Shown here: positions 16,323 through 25,566 of the stretch, piece by piece
Layout: each line of letters opens with the position of its first letter
Numbering within the stretch: position 1 is the first letter of the stretch
Source: Blautia sp. OF03-15BH
GTDB taxonomy: Bacteria > Bacillota > Clostridia > Lachnospirales > Lachnospiraceae
NCBI RefSeq assembly: GCF_003463065.1
Contig: NZ_QSCM01000005.1
Coordinates: forward strand, 1-64,000
Direction: 5' to 3'
DNA: 64,000 nucleotides
Made by a program: the position numbers and the translations under genes
The notes under the pieces: model-generated
Told to the model about the DNA's origin: nothing
Seen by the model: only the letters and a program-made list of their open reading frames with translations
Database searches by the model: none

Positions 16323-17240
16323 ATGAAAAAGAAAAATAAAATCCAGACTTCAACGTCCCGGAAAGTTTTTATGGTGTGTGACTATGCCCTGTTGTTTCTG
16401 ATCACACTTGTCTGCATTTACCCGTTCTGGTATATCATCATTTATACCTTCAGCGAGGGCAGCCAGGTGGATGTGAATCCACCGGTATTTTTGCCCAGAG
16501 GCTTTACACTTTCCAATTATAAAGATATTTTTGAACTGAACGGTTTTTTCCATGCGGTTCTGATATCAGTATTAAGAACAGTCATAGGAACCGTGGCTTC
16601 CGTGCTGTCCTGTTCTTTCTTGGGATATCTTTTTACAAAAGAGGAAATGCCTTTCCGTAAATTCCTGTACCGTTTCCTGATCCTCACCATGTACATCAGC
16701 GGCGGTATGATTGCAAGCTACATCGTTATGAAGTCTTATGGACTTCTGAACAATTTCTGGGTATACATTCTGCCTATGATGATTTCTGCTTACAACATCG
16801 TTCTGATCAAGACCTTCGTGGAGCAGCTTCCGGCTTCGCTGGAAGAATCTGCAAGACTGGATGGTGCCGGATATCTGACCGTATTTACAAAACTGATCCT
16901 GCCGCTGTCCAAGCCGATCATTGCAACAGTAGCTGTTTTTGTCGCAGTCGGACAGTGGAACTCCTGGTTCGATAATCACATTTATACCAGAGGAAATGAG
17001 GCATTGACTACACTTCAATATCTGCTTTATAATTACCTTAATGAGGCGCAGAGGCTGGCAGACCAGATTAAAAATACGACAAATGCAGCGGGAATGAGCC
17101 AGCTGGTATCGAATTCTATTTCTCCAAAGGGAATTCGGATGACGATCACGGTTCTGGCATCTCTGCCGATCTTCATGGTTTACCCCTTCATGCAGAAATA
17201 TTTTGTAAAAGGTATTATGGTAGGTGCTGTAAAGGGCTGA
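16323..17240 (+). CDS. LplC/YtcP-type ABC transporter permease
   Basis: A 305-aa MalG-like permease with coupling loop ASLEESARLDGAGYLTVFTKLILPLSKPI and the family C-terminus FVKGIMVGAVKG. It completes the three-gene importer; no ATPase gene is adjacent. Confidence 0.93.
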   Translation: MKKKNKIQTSTSRKVFMVCDYALLFLITLVCIYPFWYIIIYTFSEGSQVDVNPPVFLPRGFTLSNYKDIFELNGFFHAVLISVLRTVIGTVASVLSCSFLGYLFTKEEMPFRKFLYRFLILTMYISGGMIASYIVMKSYGLLNNFWVYILPMMISAYNIVLIKTFVEQLPASLEESARLDGAGYLTVFTKLILPLSKPIIATVAVFVAVGQWNSWFDNHIYTRGNEALTTLQYLLYNYLNEAQRLADQIKNTTNAAGMSQLVSNSISPKGIRMTITVLASLPIFMVYPFMQKYFVKGIMVGAVKG

Positions 17241-17298
17241 TGGATAGTCAGATCCTGAAGGGTGATATTATTTTGTGGGTTTTAAGGAGGAAAACAGC

Positions 17299-18672
17299 AT
17301 GGTGAAATTTTTAAAGGAGGCGGCGCAGGTAAAGCCGTCCAAGAAGCAGCTGGACTGGTTTGAAATGGAGTCATATGCATTCATCCATTTCGGTCCGAAT
17401 ACATTTACAGACAGAGAATGGGGACAGGGAAATGAGCCGGAATCCATTTTCAATCCCACCAAACTGAACTGTGACCAGTGGGTGGAGGCCATCAAGGCAG
17501 CAGGTATGAAGGGAATGGTGCTGACGGCAAAACATCATGATGGTTTCTGCCTGTGGCCGTCCAAATACACAGAGCATTCCGTAAAAAACAGCCCGTTTCA
17601 AGGGGATGTGGTAAAAGAGGCAGCAGAGGCCTGCCGCCGGGGTGGAATTAAATTTGGTTTCTATCTTTCTCCCTGGGACAGAAATTCCAAGTATTACGGA
17701 ACACCGGAATACAACGATTATTTCTGTAATCAGCTGACGGAACTTCTGACCGGATATGGCGATATCTTCTATGTATGGTTTGACAATGCCTGCGGCGAGG
17801 GTCCGAACGGAAAGAAGCAGGTGTACGATTTTCCGAGATATATCGAGCTGATCCACAAATATCAGCCGAATGCAGTGATCTTCAATGACTATGGACCGGA
17901 TATCCGCTGGTGCGGAAATGAGGCAGGTGTTGCCCGTCATGCGGAGTGGTCCGTTATCCCCTCTGAGCTCTGTTTCTACAGTGATGTGCAAACCGGTCCG
18001 GGTCCCATGGCAGAGGAGGGAAGCCTTTCTTATCTCTACAATACGGAGCAGGAGCTCGGAACCATGCCGAATATTCTGTATTCCAAGGGTCTGACCTATA
18101 CTCCGGCAGAAATCAACATGTCGATCCGTCCGGGCTGGTTCTGGCATAAAAATGAAGATCCGCATTCTCTGGAACGTCTGTATCATACATACCTTACCAG
18201 CGTAGGAGCAAATTCCTGTATGCATCTGAACCTGCCGCCGACTACGGAGGGACTGATCGATGAGCGTGATGTGGCAAGACTGAAGGAGCTGGGCGAGCTG
18301 ATCCGGAAGGAGTTTGGAAAAGAGCTTCCGGCAACGATCGAGAAAAAAGCAGACGAGCCCAAGACACAGCCGGTTTACACCATCACGCTGGACTGTCCGG
18401 TCAAAGAACTCAAATATGTGGTTCTCAAGGAGGATATTGAAAAAGGACAGAGAATTGAGAGCTTCCGCATCGTTGCAGAGTTCCAGAGCGGCAGTCAGTA
18501 CCCGCTTTACCAGGGTACCTGTATCGGGCACAAAAAGATCTGCCAGGTACAGGATCCCTTCGCTCTCCAGAATCCGCTGATCAATGATTCTGACGAGACG
18601 ATCTCCAAACTGAAGGTACAGGTGACTGCGGCAAGAGATGAGGCATTTATCAAAGAAATCAAGGTATATTGA
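17299..18672 (+). CDS. GH29 alpha-L-fucosidase
   Basis: A 457-aa retaining exo-fucosidase of glycoside hydrolase family 29, apparently cytoplasmic because no signal peptide is seen. Motifs are YAFIHFGPNTFTDREWGQG, MVLTAKHHDGFCLWPSKYTEHSV, GFYLSPWDRNS and YVWFDNACGEG, in which Asp162 is the expected nucleophile. The short C-terminal region (about 340-457) looks like a beta-sandwich. The ATG at 17299 follows AAGGAGG at eight bases. It sits at the end of the importer operon, consistent with intracellular removal of fucose from mucin- or milk-type glycans. The exact linkage is not readable. Confidence 0.92.
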   Translation: MVKFLKEAAQVKPSKKQLDWFEMESYAFIHFGPNTFTDREWGQGNEPESIFNPTKLNCDQWVEAIKAAGMKGMVLTAKHHDGFCLWPSKYTEHSVKNSPFQGDVVKEAAEACRRGGIKFGFYLSPWDRNSKYYGTPEYNDYFCNQLTELLTGYGDIFYVWFDNACGEGPNGKKQVYDFPRYIELIHKYQPNAVIFNDYGPDIRWCGNEAGVARHAEWSVIPSELCFYSDVQTGPGPMAEEGSLSYLYNTEQELGTMPNILYSKGLTYTPAEINMSIRPGWFWHKNEDPHSLERLYHTYLTSVGANSCMHLNLPPTTEGLIDERDVARLKELGELIRKEFGKELPATIEKKADEPKTQPVYTITLDCPVKELKYVVLKEDIEKGQRIESFRIVAEFQSGSQYPLYQGTCIGHKKICQVQDPFALQNPLINDSDETISKLKVQVTAARDEAFIKEIKVY

Positions 18673-18677
18673 GTACA

Positions 18678-18711
18678 AGAGGCCTGTCACATGAAAATGT
18701 GGCAGGTCTTA
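18678..18711. terminator. hairpin between convergent genes
   Basis: GGCCTGTCACA and TGTGGCAGGTC pair around TGAAAA between the fucosidase and the minus-strand regulator. T tracts are short on both sides, so efficiency is uncertain. It overlaps the last codons of the regulator. Confidence 0.6.
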
Positions 18712-19392
18712 GTTTGTAGATTTCCGGATATGGGATTTGTAGCCGAGACCGCGGATGGTAACAATGGAAAAATCTTCTGCATTTTGGAAACGCTTCCGAA
18801 GGCGGTTGATATGAACACTGACTGTAGCCGGAGTAGACTCGGAAGCAGGCCCCCAGATGTCTTCCATGAGCTGCAGGCGGGTAAACACCTGATTTGGATA
18901 GGAGAGAAGCTTGTAAAGCAGACAGAATTCTTTCTGTGGAAGGATCTGCTCCCGTCCATTTGTGGTGACGGAGAAGGTGTCGTAATCCAAGACGGTGTTT
19001 CCAATAGCAAGCTGGTGTTCGGAGACGATTTTTGCACGGCGGAGAAGGGCTTTGATCCGGAGGGTGAGTTCTTCGGGATCAAAAGGCTTGGTAACATAGT
19101 CATCCACACCGGCGAGAAAGCCTTTTTTGATGTCAGCAGGTTGTTTTCTGGAAGAGAGCATGAGGATGGGGAGGTCATTTTTACAGTCCCGAAGGAGTCT
19201 GGTAAGGGTGAGACCATCCGTGCCGGGAAGGGCCGCTTCCAGCAGCATCAGATCAATGCGGCATTTTTCGAGGGTATGGAGCGCTTCTTTGACATTATCA
19301 GCAAAAAAAGTCCGGTAGCCGGAATCTGTAAGGAGAAGAGAGAGCCCTCTTTTTAAATTTTTATCATCGTCAACGATCAGGATCTGGAACAT
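18709..19392 (-). CDS. OmpR/PhoB-type response regulator (orphan)
   Basis: A 227-aa two-domain regulator. The receiver has ILIVDDDKNLKRGLSLLL. The usual acceptor position falls in LMLLEAALPGTDG, where Glu replaces the expected Asp. Then come PILMLSSRKQP and YVTKPFDPEEL. The C-terminal winged helix shows TTNGREQILPQKEFCLLYKLLSYPNQVFTRLQLMEDIWG and VSVHINRLRKRF. No histidine kinase is adjacent. The Glu substitution may make it constitutively active-like; that is an inference. Confidence 0.9.
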   Translation of the reverse strand: MFQILIVDDDKNLKRGLSLLLTDSGYRTFFADNVKEALHTLEKCRIDLMLLEAALPGTDGLTLTRLLRDCKNDLPILMLSSRKQPADIKKGFLAGVDDYVTKPFDPEELTLRIKALLRRAKIVSEHQLAIGNTVLDYDTFSVTTNGREQILPQKEFCLLYKLLSYPNQVFTRLQLMEDIWGPASESTPATVSVHINRLRKRFQNAEDFSIVTIRGLGYKSHIRKSTN

Positions 19393-19587
19393 GAGCCCTC
19401 CTTGAAAAGAGAATTACGGAACACTGCGGCTGAATAGTTACAATAACAGTATCTTACCACAGAGAGGAAGTCTGGTCAAAAATATCACAGAAATTCACAC
19501 TTTTTTTAGATTCGAACCCAGGAAGTTTAAAATCTGTTTAACTAAGAAAAGTAAAATATGACCATATATGTTTTCGAGGAGGATGGT

Positions 19588-20235
19588 ATGGAAAAGCGGT
19601 ACGAATCAGATATGACCCGGAAGGAAAAAAGACAGAATGAGCTGAAAAAGCTGAAGAGCATGACTTTCAAACAGAAAGCCGCATATATCTGGGAATATTA
19701 TAAGGGTGTGTTTGCGGGGATCATCATTGCCTGTGTGATCATTTCCATTGGTGTGCAGATGTTTCAGAATTCACAGCTGAAGTCTCTGCTCTCTATTGCA
19801 GTGGTGGATTCCAACTATAACCATGACGAGCAGGTGGAAGCTTTACAGAATGATTTTCTGGCTTATGCAGGAACCGGGGACAAGCATGAAGTGGTGGATG
19901 TGGACACCTCTCTTCTTTCCGGAGATGATTATAATGCAGTAGTCAAGATGACGGTAGTCATGGGAGCCGGAACAGCAGATATGATGTTCTGCGGAGAAGA
20001 AACTTATAAAAAATACAAGCAGCAGGAAGCTTTTTTGAGCTGGAAGGAAATCCTGGGGGACGATTATTCCAAATATGAGGAATATATGACCGATGATGGC
20101 AGACTGGATCTGGAGAAATGTCCAAACTGGGAGAAATACAATATGGTTTATTACAGCCCGGTCTATGCGGTGGTGATGTCCAGCAGCAAGAACCTGGAAA
20201 ACTGTATTAAATTTCTGGAAATGATGGTGCAGTAA
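19588..20235 (+). CDS. single-pass membrane protein of unknown function
   Basis: A 215-aa protein with a charged N-terminus (TRKEKRQNELKKLKSMTFKQKAAYIWEYYKG), one transmembrane segment (VFAGIIIACVIISIGVQMF, about residues 40-60) and an extracytoplasmic domain. The start at 19588 is chosen because GAGGAGG lies just upstream. The DDYNAVVKMTVVMGAGTADMMFCGEETYKKYK part loosely resembles a binding-protein lobe. The N-terminal pattern is one I associate with uncharacterised Lachnospiraceae proteins; no function can be assigned. Confidence 0.8.
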   Translation: MEKRYESDMTRKEKRQNELKKLKSMTFKQKAAYIWEYYKGVFAGIIIACVIISIGVQMFQNSQLKSLLSIAVVDSNYNHDEQVEALQNDFLAYAGTGDKHEVVDVDTSLLSGDDYNAVVKMTVVMGAGTADMMFCGEETYKKYKQQEAFLSWKEILGDDYSKYEEYMTDDGRLDLEKCPNWEKYNMVYYSPVYAVVMSSSKNLENCIKFLEMMVQ

Positions 20236-20263
20236 GCAGGATGGAAGCCTGTCTTGCTGTGTA

Positions 20264-20271
20264 CGGGAATA
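20264..20271 (+). repeat. target-site duplication, left (CGGGAATA)
   Basis: CGGGAATA immediately precedes the GTAACTG end of the repeat and recurs exactly at 20507-20514 after its other end. Confidence 0.9.
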
Positions 20272-20506
20272 GTAACTGTTCAGGACGTTCAAAACAACAG
20301 GCCACAGACCCGCGCATTGCATGCGCTCTCGCTGCATTCGCAGCTTTTGTCTGAGGCTAATGGGTCTACATTCCATTTCGGTTCGCGCTAAACGAGTCCC
20401 ACTGGGACTCAGCGCCGTTCCACCCATTCCGAAATAAAAATTCATCCTATTGCAAACAAGTTTGCATAGTCTGATTTTTCATTTCGCTGATGTTCTGAAC
20501 TGTTAC
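20272..20506 (+). mobile_element. MITE family A, long copy (235 nt)
   Basis: Ends are GTAACTGTTCAG and CTGAACTGTTAC (11 of 12 complementary), flanked by CGGGAATA on both sides. The interior contains TGCAAAC-AA-GTTTGCA and other small palindromes. It matches the copy at 57535 nearly base for base but carries about 51 extra bases after GCTAATGGG. No transposase is encoded, so it must be moved in trans. Confidence 0.9.
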
Positions 20507-20520
20507 CGGGAATAAATAAT

Positions 20521-20565
20521 AAGGAGCGGTATCACAGAAAAATCTGCGGTACCGCTCCTTTTTTG
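20521..20565. terminator. strong terminator hairpin
   Basis: GGAGCGGTA (20523-20531) and TACCGCTCC (20550-20558) pair and are followed by six Ts. It can end the membrane-protein transcript; the A-rich left side may also end the minus-strand LacI transcript. Confidence 0.8.
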
Positions 20566-20606
20566 AATGCAGATAAGCATTCCCCCGCTTCAAGTGCGCG
20601 GAGCAC

Positions 20607-21707
20607 TCAGCGGCGGAGCGTAGAATCACGCTCGATCGCTGAAGACTGTAAACGGATATTCCGATAGGGCTGTTTCGGTTCTTCCAGACGGGACAGGATC
20701 AGAGAAGTTGCCTCCCAGGCAAGATCTGAACTGTGCGGGTCAATAGTGGTAATGCCGGGCTGATTCGTGGATGCGATGGGGCAATTGTCAAAACCGGTGA
20801 TCAGGATATCTCTCGGGCAGTGGATATTCAGAGATGCAAGGACCCGCATCAGCTGACACGCCAGGGAATCATTGGCACAGACGAAAAGCTCCGGAAGAGA
20901 ATCCATCCGTTTCAGCTGTGTCAGAAGCCAGCGGTCATCCCAGTAGAGGTCATCATTTGCAATGATACTGCAGGTTTCATCATACTCCAGACCACAGGAA
21001 AGAATGGCAGCGCGGAAACCAAGCCAGCGTTCGAAAAAACTCAGACAGTGAAGGGAGGAGCCGAAAAAACCTATTTTCTGCAGATGATATTTTTGGATCA
21101 GGTTTTTGATAAGACCGGTCAGGTGAAACTGGCTTTCAGCAGTCAGGACATCAGCAGGGAGGCTGTCTTCCAAAATACCGGCGTAGGCGTCAAAAAACAG
21201 AATGGGCTTTCCGAGGGAGCAGAGCATTTGGGAATAGGATTTATCCAGAAGTTCAATGCAGAAGATGGAAGCTGTCTGTTCCAAATGGAAGGTAGGAGGA
21301 AGCAGAAGAGACTGAAATTCTGCTTCCTGGATGAAATACATGGATATGGAGTAATTTTTCCTGCTCAGTTCCTGTCCCAGAACCGAGAGAAGATTGAAGC
21401 CGATATGTTGCTTGTCAATTCCCTTGGAGAAAAAGACAGCAATCTGTGACTGTTGGGAAGGGGCTGATTCTTCCTTCGGAGCATCTGTGGACTGGGCAGT
21501 GAAGGCTTCTTCCAGATCCAGGTTTTCTGTCAGAACCGGTTGGATCAGGGAATAACATTTATAATTTAATTCCGCAGCCTTATGGAGGACCCGTTCCCGA
21601 GTCTGGGGAGAGACAGATCCGCTGTTATTCAGAACTTTTGAAACGGTTGTACGGGAAAGATTCAAAGCATCGGCAATGTCCTGAACCAATATTTTTGCTT
21701 TTGCCAT
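20607..21707 (-). CDS. LacI-family transcriptional regulator
   Basis: A 366-aa regulator with N-terminal HTH ILVQDIADALNLSRTTVSKVLNNSGSVSPQTRERV and an atypical acidic linker (LDLEEAFTAQSTDAPKEESAPSQQS) before the effector domain (IQKYHLQKIGFFGSSLHCLSFFERWLGFRAAI; ILITGFDNCPIASTNQPGITTIDPH). It is transcribed divergently from the fructoside transport operon, which it probably represses. The effector is presumably a fructose-containing product; this is inferred from the neighbours. Confidence 0.92.
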   Translation of the reverse strand: MAKAKILVQDIADALNLSRTTVSKVLNNSGSVSPQTRERVLHKAAELNYKCYSLIQPVLTENLDLEEAFTAQSTDAPKEESAPSQQSQIAVFFSKGIDKQHIGFNLLSVLGQELSRKNYSISMYFIQEAEFQSLLLPPTFHLEQTASIFCIELLDKSYSQMLCSLGKPILFFDAYAGILEDSLPADVLTAESQFHLTGLIKNLIQKYHLQKIGFFGSSLHCLSFFERWLGFRAAILSCGLEYDETCSIIANDDLYWDDRWLLTQLKRMDSLPELFVCANDSLACQLMRVLASLNIHCPRDILITGFDNCPIASTNQPGITTIDPHSSDLAWEATSLILSRLEEPKQPYRNIRLQSSAIERDSTLRR

Positions 21708-21784
21708 AACGATTATCCTTTTGAAAAGTAAATTTGAGATAACTGTGAAGAGAACGAACAGTTACCATTTGGGTTCCTGTAAAT

Positions 21785-21813
21785 ATTGTAGCATGGAAAA
21801 TGTAAAAAAGCAA
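21785..21813 (-). promoter_or_regulatory. promoter of the divergent LacI gene
   Basis: On the minus strand TTGCTT, a 17-nt spacer and TACAAT are readable about 75 bases before the start codon. Confidence 0.6.
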
Positions 21814-21824
21814 GAATACAAAAG

Positions 21825-21838
21825 TTTACAAATGTAAA
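21825..21838. promoter_or_regulatory. candidate operator palindrome
   Basis: TTTACAAATGTAAA is a perfect palindrome in the divergent intergenic region. It lacks the usual CG centre, so assigning it to the LacI regulator is tentative. Confidence 0.4.
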
Positions 21839-21929
21839 TATAATAAAGCTGAAAAACAAAAAAGAAGAGAAAAAATACTAAAAATAACAAACAAAAATTA
21901 TACAAACAAACAAAATACACAAAAGTATA

Positions 21930-21957
21930 TTGACAAGATGAAGAAAAATAGTATTAT
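21930..21957 (+). promoter_or_regulatory. promoter of the fructoside operon
   Basis: TTGACA (21930-21935), a 16-nt spacer and TATTAT (21952-21957) lie about 105 bases before the first permease. The rest of the 356-base gap is AT-rich with no gene. Confidence 0.7.
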
Positions 21958-22063
21958 GAATTTAACAAACAGCAACTTGTGAATGAACAAATGTAGCTAT
22001 CCAGAGGCCGTCGTGAGGGTACTGGACAGTTACAGGCAAGTGAAAAGAGAAAGGAAGAGGGAT

Positions 22064-22996
22064 ATGAGGAAAAAAGAGAAAACGGGTTCAGTATCTGCTT
22101 ATATGAACCAGTTTGGTAAGTATTTCCGAAAAAACTGGCAGCTGTATATCATTTTCTTATTGCCGGGACTTTTACTGACACTGATTTTTAAATACCTTCC
22201 AATGCTTGGAATCATCATTGCTTTTGAGGAATACAGTCCGTTTCTGGGCTACTTTGACAGTAAATGGATCGGGGCTTACAACTTTAAAAGGTTGTTTTCA
22301 TCTACGGAGTTTTTAAGGCTTCTGGTCAATACGCTGAAACTGAGCGGCTACAATCTTCTGTGGAGCTTTTTCCCGCCGATCATTCTTGCTCTGCTTCTGA
22401 ACCGGGTGAGAAGTGCAAAGATCAAGAGAAATGCACAATTGGTTTTTTATCTTCCGTATTTTATTTCAACCATCGTACTTGCCGGTATGATCCGCCTGTT
22501 TTTTTCTCCGGTGGGACCGATCAATGCAATCTTTGGAACAAGTATTGATTTCATGTCTGAATCCGAATGGTTCAGAAGCCTGTATATAGGAAGTGGAATC
22601 TGGCAGACGATCGGCTGGTCTTCCATTATTTATACTTCAACGCTTGCCGGGGTCAGTCAGGATCTGATCGAAGCAGCAAAGATCGACGGAGCGACGATCA
22701 TTCAGCAGATCAGAAATGTAGAACTGCCGGCATTGAAGCCTGTTATTGTGATCCAGTTTATTTTATCCGCAGGAAATATCATGAGTATCGGTTTTGAAAA
22801 AGTATATGCAATGCAGACAGATCTGAACAAGATCACGAGTGATATCATTCCTACCTATGTATACCGTCTTGGTCTTGAGATGGGAGATTACGGATATTCC
22901 ACTGCGGTAGGTCTGTTCAACTCCATTGTCAACCTGATTCTTTTGGTGGCAGTAAACTATGTTGTCTCCAAACTGAATGAGGGTGAAGGATTATAG
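22064..22996 (+). CDS. LplB-type ABC transporter permease
   Basis: A 310-aa permease with about six membrane segments and coupling loop QDLIEAAKIDGATIIQQIRNVELPAL. The ATG at 22064 follows AAGGAAGAGGG and is preferred to 21983, which would add an implausible hydrophilic leader. It is the first gene of the fructoside operon. Confidence 0.92.
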   Translation: MRKKEKTGSVSAYMNQFGKYFRKNWQLYIIFLLPGLLLTLIFKYLPMLGIIIAFEEYSPFLGYFDSKWIGAYNFKRLFSSTEFLRLLVNTLKLSGYNLLWSFFPPIILALLLNRVRSAKIKRNAQLVFYLPYFISTIVLAGMIRLFFSPVGPINAIFGTSIDFMSESEWFRSLYIGSGIWQTIGWSSIIYTSTLAGVSQDLIEAAKIDGATIIQQIRNVELPALKPVIVIQFILSAGNIMSIGFEKVYAMQTDLNKITSDIIPTYVYRLGLEMGDYGYSTAVGLFNSIVNLILLVAVNYVVSKLNEGEGL

Positions 22997-23007
22997 GAGG
23001 AGCCGTA

Positions 23008-23901
23008 ATGAATAACAAAAAGAAAAGTACGATTACACAAGATAAAGTTGTTACATGGGGCGGAAATCTGCTCCTGATCCTGCTGACGGTTCTGATTATT
23101 GTACCGGTTGCTTACATTCTGCTCTGTTCGATCATGAATCCGTCTGTGCGGAACAGCGTTGGCGTTTCCTTGAATTTGAAGAACTGGACGCTGGAAGGCT
23201 ATCGAAGAGTTTTTCAGGATCCGAATATATGGAGAGGCTTCCGGAATTCCTTTTTCTATTCCATCGTTTTTACGGTTATTTCGGTGACGGTGACTCTGCT
23301 GACGGCATATCCCATGTCACGGAATGACTTCATGGGAAAGAAGTTTTTCAATGCGATCTTCGTATTCACCATGTTTTTCGGCGGTGGTCTGATGCCAACG
23401 TACCTGCTGATGGATCAGCTGGGATTAGTTAATACGGTATGGGCAATTCTTCTGCCAGGAGCACTGAATGTCTGGAATATGATCCTTGCCCGTTCTTATT
23501 ATAAGACGGTGCCCATTGAACTTTACGAGGCAGCTTCCATGGACGGTTCCACAGAAGTGCAGTATTTCTTTAAGATCCTGATTCCGGTATGTAAACCGAT
23601 CATTGCAGTTTTGTGCCTGTATCAGTTCGTGGCTATGTGGAATTCTTACTTTGATGCAATGATTTATCTGGATGATCAGAACCTGCAGCCCTTGCAGTTG
23701 GTTCTCCGCTCTATCCTGGTCCAGAACCAGATCAATCCGAACCTGGTGGCCAATATGGAAAAACTGGCAGAAACGGCGAAACTTGCAGATCTTCTGAAAT
23801 ATTCCACTATCGTAATATCCAGCGTTCCGCTGATCGTACTGTATCCGTTCTTTGCAAAATCTTTTGAAAAAGGTGTTATGATCGGTTCAGTAAAAGGTTG
23901 A
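23008..23901 (+). CDS. LplC/YtcP-type ABC transporter permease
   Basis: A 297-aa permease with coupling loop IELYEAASMDGSTEVQYFFKILIPVCKPI and C-terminus FEKGVMIGSVKG. GGAGG lies before its ATG, 11 bases after the previous stop. Confidence 0.93.
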   Translation: MNNKKKSTITQDKVVTWGGNLLLILLTVLIIVPVAYILLCSIMNPSVRNSVGVSLNLKNWTLEGYRRVFQDPNIWRGFRNSFFYSIVFTVISVTVTLLTAYPMSRNDFMGKKFFNAIFVFTMFFGGGLMPTYLLMDQLGLVNTVWAILLPGALNVWNMILARSYYKTVPIELYEAASMDGSTEVQYFFKILIPVCKPIIAVLCLYQFVAMWNSYFDAMIYLDDQNLQPLQLVLRSILVQNQINPNLVANMEKLAETAKLADLLKYSTIVISSVPLIVLYPFFAKSFEKGVMIGSVKG

Positions 23902-23949
23902 AAGATCTGTGCATAGTGCACTTATCTCATATAAAAGGAGGAAAAAGTT

Positions 23950-25533
23950 ATGGCAAACAAAAAAATGACCGCTCTGTGTATGGCAGCAATGCTGGCAGCC
24001 AGCCTGGGATCCGTTGCATCCGCAAGTGAATCCGGCATTACCTTCCCGCTGGAAGAAAGTTACAGCTTTTCTATCATGACAAGAGCCGAGAATGATTCCG
24101 AGCAGGATTTCAGCAAGAAAGCACTGGTTCAGAGAATGGAAGCAGCTACCAATGTGCAGGTAGATTATCAGACCATCCCGTCTGATCAGTTTGATGAGAA
24201 ATACAAACTGGCCCTGTCCAAGAAAGGCATGCCGGATGTCATTACAAAAATGTATATCAAACCTTACGACATTCTCAGTTATGCAAGCAAAGGAGTCTTT
24301 ATTCCCATCGAGGACTACATTGAAGAGGATATGCCGAACCTGAAAGCAGTTCTGGAGAAGAGACCGGAGGTAAAAGCCGCTATTACTTCTGCGGACGGAC
24401 ATATTTATACTCTTCCGTTCATCAATGAATCTTCCACGGACCCGAAGGAGAGCAACAACGTAGTCGGAGCAATCCCCTACATCAACAAGAGCTGGCTGGA
24501 CGAACTGGGACTGGAAATGCCGACCACTACCGATGAACTGAAAACAGTTCTTGAGGCTTTCAAGGAGAACATTACCGTAGAAATCGGAGAAGTGGTTCCC
24601 ATGTCCTTCCGTATCAACCAGGTAAACCAGGATCCGGGCATTACCTTAGGCTCTTTTGGCTGCGGCGATGATATGGATCATTATATGGTAAGCAATGACA
24701 AAGAGGTTTATTACACTCTGGTACAGGATGATGTGAGAGAAGGACTGGAATGGCTCCATGAGCTGTACAGCGAAGGACTGGTAGATCCGGAAATCTTCTC
24801 TCAGGATGGAGCAAGCTATTCTGCAAAGGTTGCTTCCGGAAGAGTTGGTCTTTTCTATGACTGGTCAATCGGAATGGCAGGAGATTATACGGACGATTAT
24901 GAGCCGCTTCCGCCTCTGGCAGGACCGGATGGAACGGTGAATGTTCCGAGACAGAACTACTACAGTTTTGATATGGGTGTAACAGCTGTAACTGCAGCCT
25001 GCGAAAAACCGGAAATCGCACTGGCATATCTGGATCAGTATTATGAACCGTCCATGTCTATCCAGAACTGCTTTGGTACTTACGATGATGAAAATTATGC
25101 CAACGTATTTACTATGGAAGACGGCATGCTGAAATGGACCGAGGAAGGACAGGACAGCAAAGTCAGAAATGACCAGAACCTCTATGATGTATTTGCAATT
25201 CTTGCTGACTACTATGGCGTTTATGTTGACAAGATGGTAGATTCTGATGCTGCGCGTCACGAGATGGTAAAAAACATCTACTCTCCGGCAATCACCAGTG
25301 ATTACAACTATCCGGCAGCCTTTATGGACCAGGAGGAGATCACAAGAATCGCAGAGATCGAGACAGACCTCAAAAACTATGCAGAGCAGACGAAAGCAGG
25401 TATCGTGAAAGATGGTATCACAGATGAAGACTGGAACGCTTATCTTGAAAAAATGGATTCCATGGGACTTTCTGAACTTCTGGAACTGAAACAGAAAGGT
25501 TTCGATATGTTCTATGAACTCACCAATAAATAA
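23950..25533 (+). CDS. ABC transporter substrate-binding protein
   Basis: A 527-aa LplA-type binding protein. The signal peptide ends SVASA-SESG without a lipobox cysteine. Motifs include ESYSFSIMTRAENDSEQDFSKKALVQRMEAATNVQVDY, GAIPYINKSWLDELGLEMPTTTDELKTVLEAF and GRVGLFYDWSIGM. AAAGGAGG precedes the ATG. With three fructan-type enzymes downstream, its ligand is probably a fructose di- or oligosaccharide. Confidence 0.92.
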   Translation: MANKKMTALCMAAMLAASLGSVASASESGITFPLEESYSFSIMTRAENDSEQDFSKKALVQRMEAATNVQVDYQTIPSDQFDEKYKLALSKKGMPDVITKMYIKPYDILSYASKGVFIPIEDYIEEDMPNLKAVLEKRPEVKAAITSADGHIYTLPFINESSTDPKESNNVVGAIPYINKSWLDELGLEMPTTTDELKTVLEAFKENITVEIGEVVPMSFRINQVNQDPGITLGSFGCGDDMDHYMVSNDKEVYYTLVQDDVREGLEWLHELYSEGLVDPEIFSQDGASYSAKVASGRVGLFYDWSIGMAGDYTDDYEPLPPLAGPDGTVNVPRQNYYSFDMGVTAVTAACEKPEIALAYLDQYYEPSMSIQNCFGTYDDENYANVFTMEDGMLKWTEEGQDSKVRNDQNLYDVFAILADYYGVYVDKMVDSDAARHEMVKNIYSPAITSDYNYPAAFMDQEEITRIAEIETDLKNYAEQTKAGIVKDGITDEDWNAYLEKMDSMGLSELLELKQKGFDMFYELTNK

Positions 25534-25566
25534 TAACTGACAGCATGTGACAGCAGGGAGGGCCGA

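Noticed and set aside
17371..18690. Long minus-strand frame (439 codons) opposite the fucosidase.
   Set aside because: It is a shadow of the GH29 gene with no family motifs or ribosome-binding site.
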